64,000 bases of DNA from WTFV01 sp965203525 (GCA_965203525.1 OZ241898.1:5084001-5148000), one strand, 5' to 3'. Shown: positions 51,510-59,866, counted from the first letter of the stretch. Numbers and translations are program-made. The notes: generated by a model not told the origin, from the sequence alone.

Positions 51510-51580
51510 GACACGAGGAAGCCCTTCTTGGCGCAGGCGCGCAGGCCGTTGACGTTCCAGCTCAGGATGCGCATGACACG
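51451..51580. repeat. tandem 65-bp duplication at the 5' end of exonuclease III
   Basis: 51451-51515 is repeated at 51516-51580 with one mismatch (TTCCTGG versus TTCTTGG on the plus strand). The unit covers the first 20 codons plus 6 nt upstream of the ATG. Confidence 0.96.
51497..51574 (-). other. leader ORF created by 65-bp duplication
   Basis: The upstream copy has its own ATG at 51574. It encodes MRILSWNVNGLRACAKKGFL and then VSCAS, stopping 12 nt inside xthA. If translated it would couple to the true start at 51509. Probably a by-product of the duplication rather than a selected peptide. Confidence 0.5.
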
Positions 51581-51587
51581 AGGTCAC

Positions 51588-53159
51588 TCACCGCGGGGCG
51601 TCGGGGGCGTCGGGTTCCACGTCGAACGCCACGACGTTGCGCGCCTCGCTGCTGAACTCCACGCCGACCAGACGGACCGCCCGCCCGGGGGCTCGGTGCT
51701 TCTCCGCGTAGCCGCGCTCCCTGAGCTGCGCCAGCGCCGAGCCGGACCCCGCCCGTTCCACGACCTTGAACTCGAACAGGTACACCGCGCCGGCGAACCG
51801 CACCGCCATGTCCAGCCGGCCGCGGTTCGTGCCGTCCTCCACCGCCACGTCGAAGCCGAGCGCCGCGAACCAGGCGTAGAACACGCTGGCCCAGTATCCC
51901 TCGTAGCGGGCGACGTCGTTGTTCGCGTGCCATTCGTAAGGAATGCTTGCAAAGAACGCTTTCAGCAGCGCCTCCACCCCGGCGAAGTCGTTCGCCCGCA
52001 GCAGCCGGCCCAGCCGCGAGCCGTTGCGCGCGCGCCACGACGCGTTCGGCACCAGGGCGGCGAGCAGGCTCTCGTTCAAGCCCCGGCGCACTTCGTGGTT
52101 CGGATAGTCGAGACGGTAGAGGGGCGTGCCGTCGACTTCCTCCTCCACGCCCCGGATGGTCAGGTAGCCGGTCTGGAACAGCAGCGCCTCGGTGGCCACG
52201 TCGTCCACGTCGAACTTCGACAGCAGGGCGGCGCTGGCGCGGACGCCTTCGAGGTCGGGGGCGGCGAAGCCGCGCTTGACGAGCGTGTCGACCAGGAAGG
52301 TCGGCGTCGCGGTCTCGAACCAGTGCGCGCGGAACCGCCGGCTGCGGAACAGTTCGAGGATGCCGAAGGGGTTGTACACCTTCTCCCCGCCCAGCCAGTC
52401 GTAGCCGTTGTACCACGCGCGGATCCGGTCCCGGTCCAGGCCCGGCAGCTCCGCCGCGAACACCGCGTCCAGATCGGCTTCGGTGTAGCCGCAGATCGCG
52501 GCGTAGTCCGGGTCCAGGGTGAGGTCGGTGAGGTTGTTCAGGCCGGAGAACAGGCTGACCCTGGAGAACCTGCTCACCCCGGTCAGGAAGGTGAGCTCCA
52601 CGTGGGCGTCGCAGGCCTTGAGCGTGCCGTACAGCCCGCGCAGGTCGTCACGGTTGGCCTTCGCCGTGTCCGGTTCGTCCAGTGCGTCCAGGATCGGTTT
52701 GTCGTACTCGTCCACCAGCACGACGACGCGCCGGCCCGCGCGTTCGCGCAGCGCTTCGATCAGGCGGCGGAGCCGCACGGGGGCGCTGCCGCCGCCCGTT
52801 CCGACGCCGGCCCGCCGGCCGGCGTCCTCGAGCTGCGCCGCCGCGCTTTCCTCGATCAGGCCGCGCTTCTTGAAGTTGCCGCCGCTGAAGTCCAGCCGCA
52901 CCACCGGGTGACGCCGTGACCAGTTCCAGCCGTCGTGGACGGCCAGACCGCGGAACAGCGTCTCGCGGCCCTCGAACAGCTCCTTGAGGGTGTCCACCAG
53001 CAGGCTCTTGCCGAAGCGGCGGGGACGCGACAGGAAGTAATGCTTGCCGGCGTCGTCCGCGAGCCGGCGGGCGTAGGCGGTCTTGTCGACGTAGTAGTAG
53101 CCCTCCTCCCGGATCTGGCGGAATGTCTGGATGCCGACGGGCAGCCTGCGCTTCTCCAC
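51588..53159 (-). CDS. AAA-ATPase-like protein with C-terminal PD-(D/E)xK nuclease domain (DUF1703 type)
   Basis: 523 residues. N-terminal AAA-ATPase_like: LPVGIQTFRQIREEGYYYVDKT, then FLSRPRRFGKSLLVDTLKELF (Walker A). Next come VVVLVDEYDKPILDAL (Walker B) and the sensor region FLTGVSRFSRVSLFSGLNNL. The C-terminal DUF1703 domain has a nuclease-like RLDMAVRFAGAVYLFEFKVVE (D...ExK). Such proteins are abundant in Bacteroidota and symbionts and are of uncertain, possibly defence or mobile, function. It is divergent from the S24 repressor gene across a 67-nt gap holding a palindrome. Confidence 0.9.
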   Translation of the reverse strand: MEKRRLPVGIQTFRQIREEGYYYVDKTAYARRLADDAGKHYFLSRPRRFGKSLLVDTLKELFEGRETLFRGLAVHDGWNWSRRHPVVRLDFSGGNFKKRGLIEESAAAQLEDAGRRAGVGTGGGSAPVRLRRLIEALRERAGRRVVVLVDEYDKPILDALDEPDTAKANRDDLRGLYGTLKACDAHVELTFLTGVSRFSRVSLFSGLNNLTDLTLDPDYAAICGYTEADLDAVFAAELPGLDRDRIRAWYNGYDWLGGEKVYNPFGILELFRSRRFRAHWFETATPTFLVDTLVKRGFAAPDLEGVRASAALLSKFDVDDVATEALLFQTGYLTIRGVEEEVDGTPLYRLDYPNHEVRRGLNESLLAALVPNASWRARNGSRLGRLLRANDFAGVEALLKAFFASIPYEWHANNDVARYEGYWASVFYAWFAALGFDVAVEDGTNRGRLDMAVRFAGAVYLFEFKVVERAGSGSALAQLRERGYAEKHRAPGRAVRLVGVEFSSEARNVVAFDVEPDAPDAPR

Positions 53160-53217
53160 GCCCGAACCCTACCACGCGCGCGGCCGGGGGGCCGGCCGGG
53201 GGCTGACTTCGTGTATC

Positions 53218-53233
53218 GTGTCATTTGTGACAC
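53218..53233. promoter_or_regulatory. palindromic operator candidate GTGTCA-N4-TGACAC
   Basis: A perfect 6-bp inverted repeat with a 4-nt spacer overlaps the GTG start of the S24 repressor and lies between the two divergent genes. This position suits autorepression and repression of the AAA-ATPase gene. Confidence 0.5.
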
Positions 53234-54051
53234 TGTGCGACGTCGACTACTTGCGGCAGGCGGTTCGGCAGAGGATCGAGAACGAGGGGCTGCGGCCGTT
53301 CTCGGTACGCACCGGTATTCCCGTGGGGCAGCTTCGCAGCCTCGTCCAGGGCCGGGCGGCGCGGTACACGACCCTGGCGTCGATCGCGTCCGTCATGGGG
53401 CTGCAACTCTACATCGGTCCGGCGCGGCGGGGGAACGCGGCGGGTCCGGGGCTGCCGCCGGAGATCGCCAGGGCCCTCGATCTGCCCTCGGACGCCAGCG
53501 TCGCCGACGCGGTCGGAATGATCGACAAGGACCTCCTGGCGTCGAAGCTGCGGGAAGGGATGGGCGTCGTGCGGGAGTTGGCGGACCGTGCGGCCGTGGC
53601 GGCGGAGTTGATCCCCCGGCTGGCCGCCGGCGCGTTCTCGACGGCGCGCATGGTGCCGTTCGCCCGGGAGGTCCGGCTCAAGGCCGACACCGGCGAGGTG
53701 GAGTTCGAGGAGTCGGCGGAACTGTCGATCGCCGTCGCCGAGAAGGTGCTGCCGTCCTGGGCCCGGGCGGGTCGCCTGACGTGCGTCCGGGTGGTCGGCC
53801 GTTCGATGGAGCCGACCGTCCGCGACGGCGATCTGGTCGTGCTCGACCAGGACCGGCCGGCGCCTCTCGATGCGCAACTGTTCGTGCTGCGGACCCGGGA
53901 AGGGGTCGTCGTCAGGCGCCTGCGGCGGGCCGGCGACTGCTGGAACCTGATCAACGACAACCCGGCCCACCTGTCCCGGCGCATGGCCGACTGCGATCGG
54001 ATCGTCGGGCGCGTGGCGTGGTGCGGACCGCAGGGCGCGGCCCGTGCGTAG
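53227..54051 (+). CDS. HTH transcriptional repressor with S24/LexA-like domain
   Basis: 274 residues from GTG 53227. The N-terminal helix-turn-helix (LRQAVRQRIENEGLRPFSVRT to GIPVGQLRSLVQGRA) resembles XRE repressors. A helical linker (about 75-180) follows, then a peptidase S24 fold: RVVGRSMEPTVRDGDLVVLDQ holds the catalytic-type Ser. The strand that should carry the catalytic Lys (usually VKRL) reads GVVVRRLRR, so Lys is Arg. Self-cleavage may be lost or altered. It is flanked by two AAA ATPase genes and a palindrome overlaps its start. Confidence 0.85.
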   Translation: MTLCDVDYLRQAVRQRIENEGLRPFSVRTGIPVGQLRSLVQGRAARYTTLASIASVMGLQLYIGPARRGNAAGPGLPPEIARALDLPSDASVADAVGMIDKDLLASKLREGMGVVRELADRAAVAAELIPRLAAGAFSTARMVPFAREVRLKADTGEVEFEESAELSIAVAEKVLPSWARAGRLTCVRVVGRSMEPTVRDGDLVVLDQDRPAPLDAQLFVLRTREGVVVRRLRRAGDCWNLINDNPAHLSRRMADCDRIVGRVAWCGPQGAARA

Positions 54052-54053
54052 CC

Positions 54054-54164
54054 GGCGGTTCCGGATCACGATGCGCGCGGCGCGTCTTCCCCGCAACGCA
54101 CTCGGAATGCGACGTTGAGGCCGACGTGGCGGTTCCGGATCACGATGCGCGCGGCGCGTCTTCC
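54054..54164. repeat. 37-bp perfect direct repeat, 74-bp period, at the 3' end of the DUF4143 gene
   Basis: GGCGGTTCCGGATCACGATG continuing to CGTCTTCC occurs at 54054-54090 and 54128-54164. The second copy contains the TGA stop and last codons of the minus-strand gene. The first copy is downstream of it and outside any gene. Confidence 0.94.
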
Positions 54165-55492
54165 AGCAACCACTCGCCGGCGGTCTGCACTTCCGTGCCG
54201 GCGGGCGGCTCGGCGGGCAGTCCGTCCCGCGTCGCCGTCAGCAGCCGCTTGCGGGCGCGCGGAAACAGCCTGCCGGCCGCGGCGAGCGCCCGGCACTCGC
54301 GCTCCGCGGTGGCCGCGTCCGACAGGTCGGCGCATACCTGGATCAGCTCCGTCCCGCCGGCCGCGGCGCGGGCGAGGAAGTCGACCTCCCAGCCCTCGGG
54401 GGTCCGCACGTAGGTCACCTCGAATCCCCGGCGCTCGAGCTCCACGAGCACCGCCGTCTCCAGCGCATGGCCCAGGTTGGCCCGCCCGGTGCGGTCGAAC
54501 ACCGGGATCAGCCCCGGGTCGACCGGATACGCCTTGCGCGGATTCACCATGCGCTGGCGTTCCGACGCCGACTCCATCCAGACGATCCGCACGAGAAAGC
54601 AATCCTCCAGGTAGCCGAGGAACTGATGCAGGGTGTCCTTGGCGACGGGGAGGCCCTGCGACTTCAGGGCCGCGCGGAACTTCTCGATGCTGAACAGCCC
54701 GCCGGCGTTGCCCAGCAGGTGCCGCACGAGCCAGCGCAGACCGGCCACGTTGCGCACGTCGTGGCGCTCGACCACGTCGCGCAGCATCGCGACGTCCACG
54801 TAGTCGCGAAGGAGCCGCTGCCGCGACGGCGCGTCCAGCCCCTGCGCTTCCGGAAAGCCGCCGGCCGCCAGCCAGTCCAGCAGCGCGCGCTCCAGGCGCG
54901 CCCGCCCGCGGCCCGTCAGCCGGGCGGGATCGTCCGGTGGCGTGCGTCCCGCGTGACGAAGCGCCTCCTCGAAGCTGAACGGATGCATCAGCACCTGCCA
55001 CGCCCGGCCGCGGAGCGCCGTCGCGATCTCTCGCGACAGGAGGGCCGCCGACGATCCGCTGACGAGCACCTCGGCCCGCTCCGTATCCAGCAGCCGCCGG
55101 ACGAACCGTTCCCACCCGGGTACGACCTGGATTTCGTCGAAGTGCCAGACCACCGTCGCGGCGTCGTCCGCGTCCGGGAACCGGCGGGCGTACTCGGACA
55201 CCAGCAGGTCGAGGCGCGCGGCGTCGAGCTCGGCGAAGCGCTCGTCCTCGAACGAGACGTAGGGCAGCCGTTCCCTGGGGACGCCCTGCTCGATGCGTTC
55301 GCGGCGGAGTTGATGCAGGAAGGTGGTCTTGCCGGACCGGCGCATGCCGACGACCACCGTGACCTTGCCGGGGAACCGCACCCGGCCGAAGACGCGGCGG
55401 GGCGTAGGGTCGGGCAGGGGCTTTTGCGCGGAGTCGGCGAGCTGCTCCCCGATGGCCTGTCGCAAGCGGGTGACCGCTGCCACGGATGGCAT
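54140..55492 (-). CDS. AAA ATPase, DUF4143 type
   Basis: 450 residues. Walker A is VVVGMRRSGKTTFLHQLRRE, Walker B is VVWHFDEIQVVPGWE, and the sensor is VLVSGSSAALLSREIATALRGR. The C-terminal DUF4143 domain contains WLVRHLLGNAGGLFSIEKF and the nuclease-like GWEVDFLARAAAGG, in which the usual E-x-K strand is LIQVCAD, so nuclease activity is doubtful. The start at 55492 has AAGGAGAA. The 5' leader (about 55494-55560) is unusually AT-rich and includes GGAAA-N7-TTTCC (55536-55552), a possible operator. Confidence 0.9.
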   Translation of the reverse strand: MPSVAAVTRLRQAIGEQLADSAQKPLPDPTPRRVFGRVRFPGKVTVVVGMRRSGKTTFLHQLRRERIEQGVPRERLPYVSFEDERFAELDAARLDLLVSEYARRFPDADDAATVVWHFDEIQVVPGWERFVRRLLDTERAEVLVSGSSAALLSREIATALRGRAWQVLMHPFSFEEALRHAGRTPPDDPARLTGRGRARLERALLDWLAAGGFPEAQGLDAPSRQRLLRDYVDVAMLRDVVERHDVRNVAGLRWLVRHLLGNAGGLFSIEKFRAALKSQGLPVAKDTLHQFLGYLEDCFLVRIVWMESASERQRMVNPRKAYPVDPGLIPVFDRTGRANLGHALETAVLVELERRGFEVTYVRTPEGWEVDFLARAAAGGTELIQVCADLSDAATAERECRALAAAGRLFPRARKRLLTATRDGLPAEPPAGTEVQTAGEWLLEDAPRAS

Positions 55493-55645
55493 TTCTCCTT
55501 CCCAAAAGTTGAATTTACAGCAAAATTATCCTCTTGGAAAGGAGAGATTTCCATCAGGCTTGCGCGGGGCCCAGCTTCCCGGTCGATCGTGCGGCGCAGC
55601 CGGGCCACGTCGAGGTCGCAGCGCCGTGCGAAGAACGCGTGACCG

Positions 55646-55812
55646 TCACGGATGCACGTCAAAAAGTGAGACGACGCCGCTGGGAGCATCCGGCGCGGCC
55701 GGTTCTCGTGGCGTCCGTCCTGTCCGGAGGGCCTGGATGCCGAGAACGACACCGTAATCGACAACTCTGACAGTGCCAACGTGCACTCGTCTCACAAATC
55801 TGACGTGCACCC
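55646..55812. mobile_element. 167-bp non-autonomous element with ISKra4-like ends
   Basis: The left end GG(A)TGCACGTC-N5-GTGAGACGA (from 55650) and the right end, complement of GGGTGCACGTC-N6-GTGAGACGA (ending 55812), match the 23-bp inverted repeat of the complete IS at 34.6 kb. The flanks repeat CGCGTGACCG at 55636-55645 and 55813-55822. The interior codes for nothing recognisable. It looks like a MITE mobilised by the resident transposase family. Confidence 0.75.
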
Positions 55813-55896
55813 CGCGTGACCGGTCCCCACACCTGCCGGATACACCAATGTAGAGTAAGAGTGAGGCGTGCGCGGCTGGACGGCTGGAGGGAAGGA

Positions 55897-58263
55897 ATGC
55901 GGTTCCTGCTTCGGGAGGCGCAGTTCGCGGTCCGCCGGTTCGGGCGGCGATCGTCGTTCCCAGGCGTCTTGCTGGCGCTGGCCCTCGGCGTCGGTGCGAA
56001 CGCCGCGACGCTGACCCTCGCGGCGGCGCTGTTGCTGGCGGCGCCGGACCACGTCCGGGATCCGGAGCGGGTGGTCCTGGCGCCTGCGATTGGAACCTGG
56101 GTCGCATACTCCGACGTCAGCCGGCGCTCGAAGACCCTCGACCTCGCCGCCCGCACGCGCAACGAACTGAGTCTCGGCGCCGGCGCGGAGGCGGCCTCGG
56201 TCCGCGTCGAGTGCGTGACGCGGGGGTACTTCGACCTCCTCGGCGTGCGCCCGGTGGCGGGCCGGACGTTCCGGGCATCCGATGCGGTGCGCGGCGCCGG
56301 CGGGTCCATCGTTCTGTCGCACGGCCTCTGGATGCGCCGGTTCGGCGGGCGCCCGGAGGTGGTCGGACGCCGCGTCGTGCTGAGCGATCGCGGGCACGTC
56401 GTGGCCGGAGTCATGCCGCGGGGGTTCCGGGGGGCCGGCGCGGCGGCGGTCGACGCCTGGATACCGCTGGTGGCCGCCCCGGAGCTGTGCTCCTTCACGG
56501 GAACGGATCTTCTCGCCGCCGACGGCGGTGCGTGGTTGCGGGTCGTCGGACGCCTGCGAGACGGTTTCGACCTTCGCGACGCGGAAGCGGAGCTGGCGTC
56601 GCTGGCGTTCGAGACGCCGCCCGGCCGCCTTGTCGTGCCCGCCTACGGCGCCTGGCGGGCGCGTACGCGTGACGGCCGGGTGACGCTCTGGCTGGCGGGG
56701 GCGGGCGGGCTGATTTTCCTCGTCGCGTGCCTGAACGTCGCCGTTCTCCTGTCGATCCAGGGGCTCGACCGCGCCGGGGAGTTCGCCGTGCGGATGCAGC
56801 TCGGCGCGACTCGGGCGCAGGTGTTCGCGCAGTTCCTCCTGGAGCACCTCGTCGCGGCGTTCGCGTGCGCGGCCGCCGCCGCCGGCGTCGGCGGCGCGGT
56901 CGGCAGGCTGCTGGCGGGACTGTTGCCGGTTGCCGGCCTGGACGAGTTCTTCGGCGGTCCGTTCTTCCTGCGCCTGGCGGCGTTGACGCTGCTGGCGGGC
57001 GTGGCGAGCGGCGTCGGACCGGCGATCGGCGTCGCGCGCAACGCGCAGTCGCGGCCGATGCAGGCCACGGCGGCGCCGGCGCGGCTCGGCGGCGGGCGCC
57101 GCGGCGGGCTGGTGGCCGCGCAGTTCGCGCTGGCGGTGGTGCTCGTCGTCGGCGCGGGCCTGTTCGTCGGCACCGTGCGGCACCTCACGCGGGCGCCCGG
57201 CTTCGACCCGGATCGCGTCATCGTCGCGACGGTCGATCTGGTCAGGGCCGGCTACTCCGCCGACCGGATCCGGGGCGTCTTCGAAGAATTCCTGCGGCGT
57301 CTCGACAAAGCGCCCCGGGCGGTCTCCGCCGCCGTCAGCCTGGCGCCCCTGCTCGGGTCGGGCAGTTCCACCAGGGCCTTCCCGATTCGCGCGGCGGGCG
57401 GCGCCGAACGGACGGTCGTGCCGATCTTCAACGCCGTGTCGCCGGACTATTTCGCAACCGTCGGCACACGCATCCTGCGCGGCCGGCGTTTTGCCGCGGC
57501 CGATGCGGGCGGGCGGGCCGTGGTCGTGATCAACGAGGGTCTCGCCGAGCGGTTGTGGCCGGATGCCGAGGCGCTCGGCCGGTGCGTGGCCCTCGGCGGT
57601 CTGCCGTGCGTCGAGGTCGTCGGGGTCAGCGAGGATCGCCGGCACGTGTCGGTGACGGGCGTGCACCACGAGGTCTTCGTTCCGTGGAGTCAGACGGCGC
57701 GGTACGTCGCCGGCCCGACGGCGCCGACGCTGCTGGTCCGCTCCCGCGGCGTCGCGCGGGAAGCCGTCGGCCCGGTGGCGGCCACGCTGCGCGGCGCGGA
57801 TCCGGGGTTGCCGTTCCTCGACGTTCGGCTGCTGGCGGATCTGGTCGACGGGCAGACGCGCTCCTGGCGGCTCGGCGCCGTCGTCTTCGGTCTGCTGGGC
57901 GGCTTCGCCCTGGCGCTCGCCGCGGTCGGAGGGTTCGCCGTGCTGGCTCTCTCGGTGCGTTCCCGCACGCGGGAGATCGGCATCCGGATGGCGCTCGGCG
58001 CCCGCCGCGGGAACGTCCTGCTCGCGGTGTTCCGCGGCGGCATGGGCGTCGTGGGCGCCGGCCTGCTCATCGGCGCCGCCGCCGCGGCGGCCGTCTACCG
58101 TCTCATGGACAGCCTGCTCGTCGGGGTGACGCCCGCCGACCCGACGTCGTTCGCGGCCGCCTTCCTGGTGGTCCTTGCGGCGGGCGCGGCCGCGTGCCTG
58201 CTGCCCGCGTTCCGGGCGGCGCGCATGCATCCAGCGGAAGGAGTGCGCCAATGCCTGCCGTGA
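55897..58263 (+). CDS. ADOP-type FtsX-like ABC permease
   Basis: 788 residues with no ATPase domain. N-terminus LLREAQFAVRRFGRRSSF followed by a helix (LLALALGVGANAATLTLA) is typical of the acidobacterial 'ADOP' permeases. There are two MacB-PCD periplasmic domains (about 60-215 and 410-640) and two FtsX cores. The second ends SLLVGVTPADPTSFAAAFLVV and the family tail PAFRAARMHPAEGVRQCLP. The duplicated permease is usually without a dedicated ATPase neighbour, as here. ATG 55897 follows GGAGGGAAGGA. It overlaps the next gene by 13 nt. Confidence 0.92.
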   Translation: MRFLLREAQFAVRRFGRRSSFPGVLLALALGVGANAATLTLAAALLLAAPDHVRDPERVVLAPAIGTWVAYSDVSRRSKTLDLAARTRNELSLGAGAEAASVRVECVTRGYFDLLGVRPVAGRTFRASDAVRGAGGSIVLSHGLWMRRFGGRPEVVGRRVVLSDRGHVVAGVMPRGFRGAGAAAVDAWIPLVAAPELCSFTGTDLLAADGGAWLRVVGRLRDGFDLRDAEAELASLAFETPPGRLVVPAYGAWRARTRDGRVTLWLAGAGGLIFLVACLNVAVLLSIQGLDRAGEFAVRMQLGATRAQVFAQFLLEHLVAAFACAAAAAGVGGAVGRLLAGLLPVAGLDEFFGGPFFLRLAALTLLAGVASGVGPAIGVARNAQSRPMQATAAPARLGGGRRGGLVAAQFALAVVLVVGAGLFVGTVRHLTRAPGFDPDRVIVATVDLVRAGYSADRIRGVFEEFLRRLDKAPRAVSAAVSLAPLLGSGSSTRAFPIRAAGGAERTVVPIFNAVSPDYFATVGTRILRGRRFAAADAGGRAVVVINEGLAERLWPDAEALGRCVALGGLPCVEVVGVSEDRRHVSVTGVHHEVFVPWSQTARYVAGPTAPTLLVRSRGVAREAVGPVAATLRGADPGLPFLDVRLLADLVDGQTRSWRLGAVVFGLLGGFALALAAVGGFAVLALSVRSRTREIGIRMALGARRGNVLLAVFRGGMGVVGAGLLIGAAAAAAVYRLMDSLLVGVTPADPTSFAAAFLVVLAAGAAACLLPAFRAARMHPAEGVRQCLP

Positions 58264-59030
58264 AGCCCGTCTGCCGACCGTTCGCCGCGTTGCTGCTGTG
58301 CGGCGCGTGCGGCCTCGATCCGGCCGGATCGGACGAGGACCGGGTTCCGCTGGCGCGCACCAGCCAGCCGGCCATCGAAGACCTGGCCACGCGCAAACCG
58401 TTTCCCCGCTATCCGGCCGCGTCCCTCGGGAACGGGACGGCCGGCGTCGCCGTCGCGTCGATTCTGATCGGGTTCGACGGACGCATGGAGCGGGTCGACG
58501 TGCTCGAAGCGCCGGATTCGCACGTCGCCGACGCCGTGCGGGATGCGCTCGGGCAATGGGTGCTTCCGCCGATCCGCTTCGACCACAACCCCGGAGTCCC
58601 GTACAAGGGCATGGCCACGATGGTGTTCTACTTCCTGATCGAGGAAGGGGAAGGCCGTGTCGTCAGCGGACCGGTCCTGGCGGCCGAACGTTCGGCCGCC
58701 AGGCCGCGGTCGGACGACCGGCCCGCGGACGACCGGCCCGCGGACGACCGGCCGCGCCGCATCGACGGCGCGGAGCTCCGGGAGCTGCTGGAAACGGCCG
58801 ACCCGATCCTCGTCGACCCGCGCGCAAGGGACCTCTACGCGCAGGGGCACCGCGACGGCGCGGTCAACATACCGGAAAGGGAACTGCAGTCGCGGGCCGC
58901 GATCGAACTGCCGCATTCCCGGCCCGTCGTCGTCGACTGCCGGCGCGGCTCGGAATCGATGTGCGACGTGGCGGCGAGGGTGTTGCAAAGGGTCGGATTT
59001 CCGGAGGTGACGGTCTTCGTTCCCGACTGA
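58251..59030 (+). CDS. lipoprotein fusing a TonB-C-like domain and a rhodanese domain
   Basis: 259 residues. Signal with LLLCGAC gives a lipobox near residue 18. Residues 40-125 resemble the TonB C-terminal/energy-transducer fold (KPFPRYPAASLGNGTAGVAVASILI, MERVDVLEAPD, MATMVFYFLIEEG). A tandem DDRPA-type repeat links to a rhodanese domain (DPILVDPRARDLYAQGHRDGAVNIP) with active loop VVDCRRGSES carrying the Cys. Start ATG has GGAAGGAG and lies inside the permease end. Sulfur transfer or redox sensing in the envelope is possible. Confidence 0.82.
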   Translation: MPAVKPVCRPFAALLLCGACGLDPAGSDEDRVPLARTSQPAIEDLATRKPFPRYPAASLGNGTAGVAVASILIGFDGRMERVDVLEAPDSHVADAVRDALGQWVLPPIRFDHNPGVPYKGMATMVFYFLIEEGEGRVVSGPVLAAERSAARPRSDDRPADDRPADDRPRRIDGAELRELLETADPILVDPRARDLYAQGHRDGAVNIPERELQSRAAIELPHSRPVVVDCRRGSESMCDVAARVLQRVGFPEVTVFVPD

Positions 59031-59073
59031 CGCCGCCCGCGCGTGCGTGCCAATCCGGGCTAGACTCTCCCGC

Positions 59074-59841
59074 ATGACTACGCCCAGCGCGCCGGCCGGC
59101 GCGCCCCGCTTCGACGGCCGGCACGCCGCCGAGTTGCGCGAGACCCGCATCACCCCGCACTACGTGGTGCACGCCGAGGGATCGGTGCTGATCGAGGCCG
59201 GTCTGACCCGTGTGATCTGCACCGCGAGCGTCGAAGACCGCGTGCCCCCGTTCCTGCGCGGCAAGGGCACCGGCTGGGTGACCGGCGAGTACGGGATGCT
59301 CCCGCGGTCGACCTCCACGCGTTCCTCCCGGGAATCGTCGGCCGGCCGGGTCGGGGGCCGCACCCAGGAGATCCAGCGCCTGATCGGACGCTCGCTGCGC
59401 GCGGTGACCCGGCTCGACGAGCTGGGCGAACGCACGGTCTGGGTGGACTGCGACGTGATCCAGGCGGACGGCGGCACGCGCACCGCGTCCATCACCGGGG
59501 GCTTCGTGGCCCTGGCCCTGGCCCTGCGGAAGCTCCGCGAGAACGGCACGATCGCGCGCCTGCCGCTTGCCGACTACGTGGCGGCCATCAGCGTCGGAAT
59601 CGTCGACGGCCGGCCGCTGGCCGACCTGGCCTACGCGGAGGACTCCCGGGCCGAGGTCGACATGAACGTCGTCAAGACCGGCGGCGGACGGTTCATCGAA
59701 GTGCAGGGCACGGCCGAGGGCGCGCCCTTCGACCGCAACGCGCTCGACGCCCTGCTGCATCTGGCGGACGGCGCGATCGGGCGGCTCGTCGCCCTGCAGC
59801 GGGAGATCGTCGGGGGCTTCCTCTCCCCGGCCGCGGGCTGA
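59074..59841 (+). CDS. rph: ribonuclease PH
   Basis: 255 residues. Phosphorolytic 3' exoribonuclease that trims tRNA. Motifs: FLRGKGTGWVTGEYGMLPRST, RTQEIQRLIGRSLRA (phosphate-binding Arg residues), VDCDVIQADGGTRTASITG, and DLAYAEDSRAEVDMNVV. An N-terminal extension of about 12 residues is longer than usual. ATG 59074 lacks a strong ribosome site. Followed after 25 nt by rdgB, a very common pairing. Confidence 0.96.
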   Translation: MTTPSAPAGAPRFDGRHAAELRETRITPHYVVHAEGSVLIEAGLTRVICTASVEDRVPPFLRGKGTGWVTGEYGMLPRSTSTRSSRESSAGRVGGRTQEIQRLIGRSLRAVTRLDELGERTVWVDCDVIQADGGTRTASITGGFVALALALRKLRENGTIARLPLADYVAAISVGIVDGRPLADLAYAEDSRAEVDMNVVKTGGGRFIEVQGTAEGAPFDRNALDALLHLADGAIGRLVALQREIVGGFLSPAAG

Positions 59842-59866
59842 GCGGCATTCCCCGCCGCCCGGGATC

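Noticed and set aside
55493..55800. Minus-strand frame upstream of the DUF4143 gene as an extra coding region
   Set aside because: It crosses the MITE ends and lacks any recognisable domain. The ribosome site at 55492 marks the true start.
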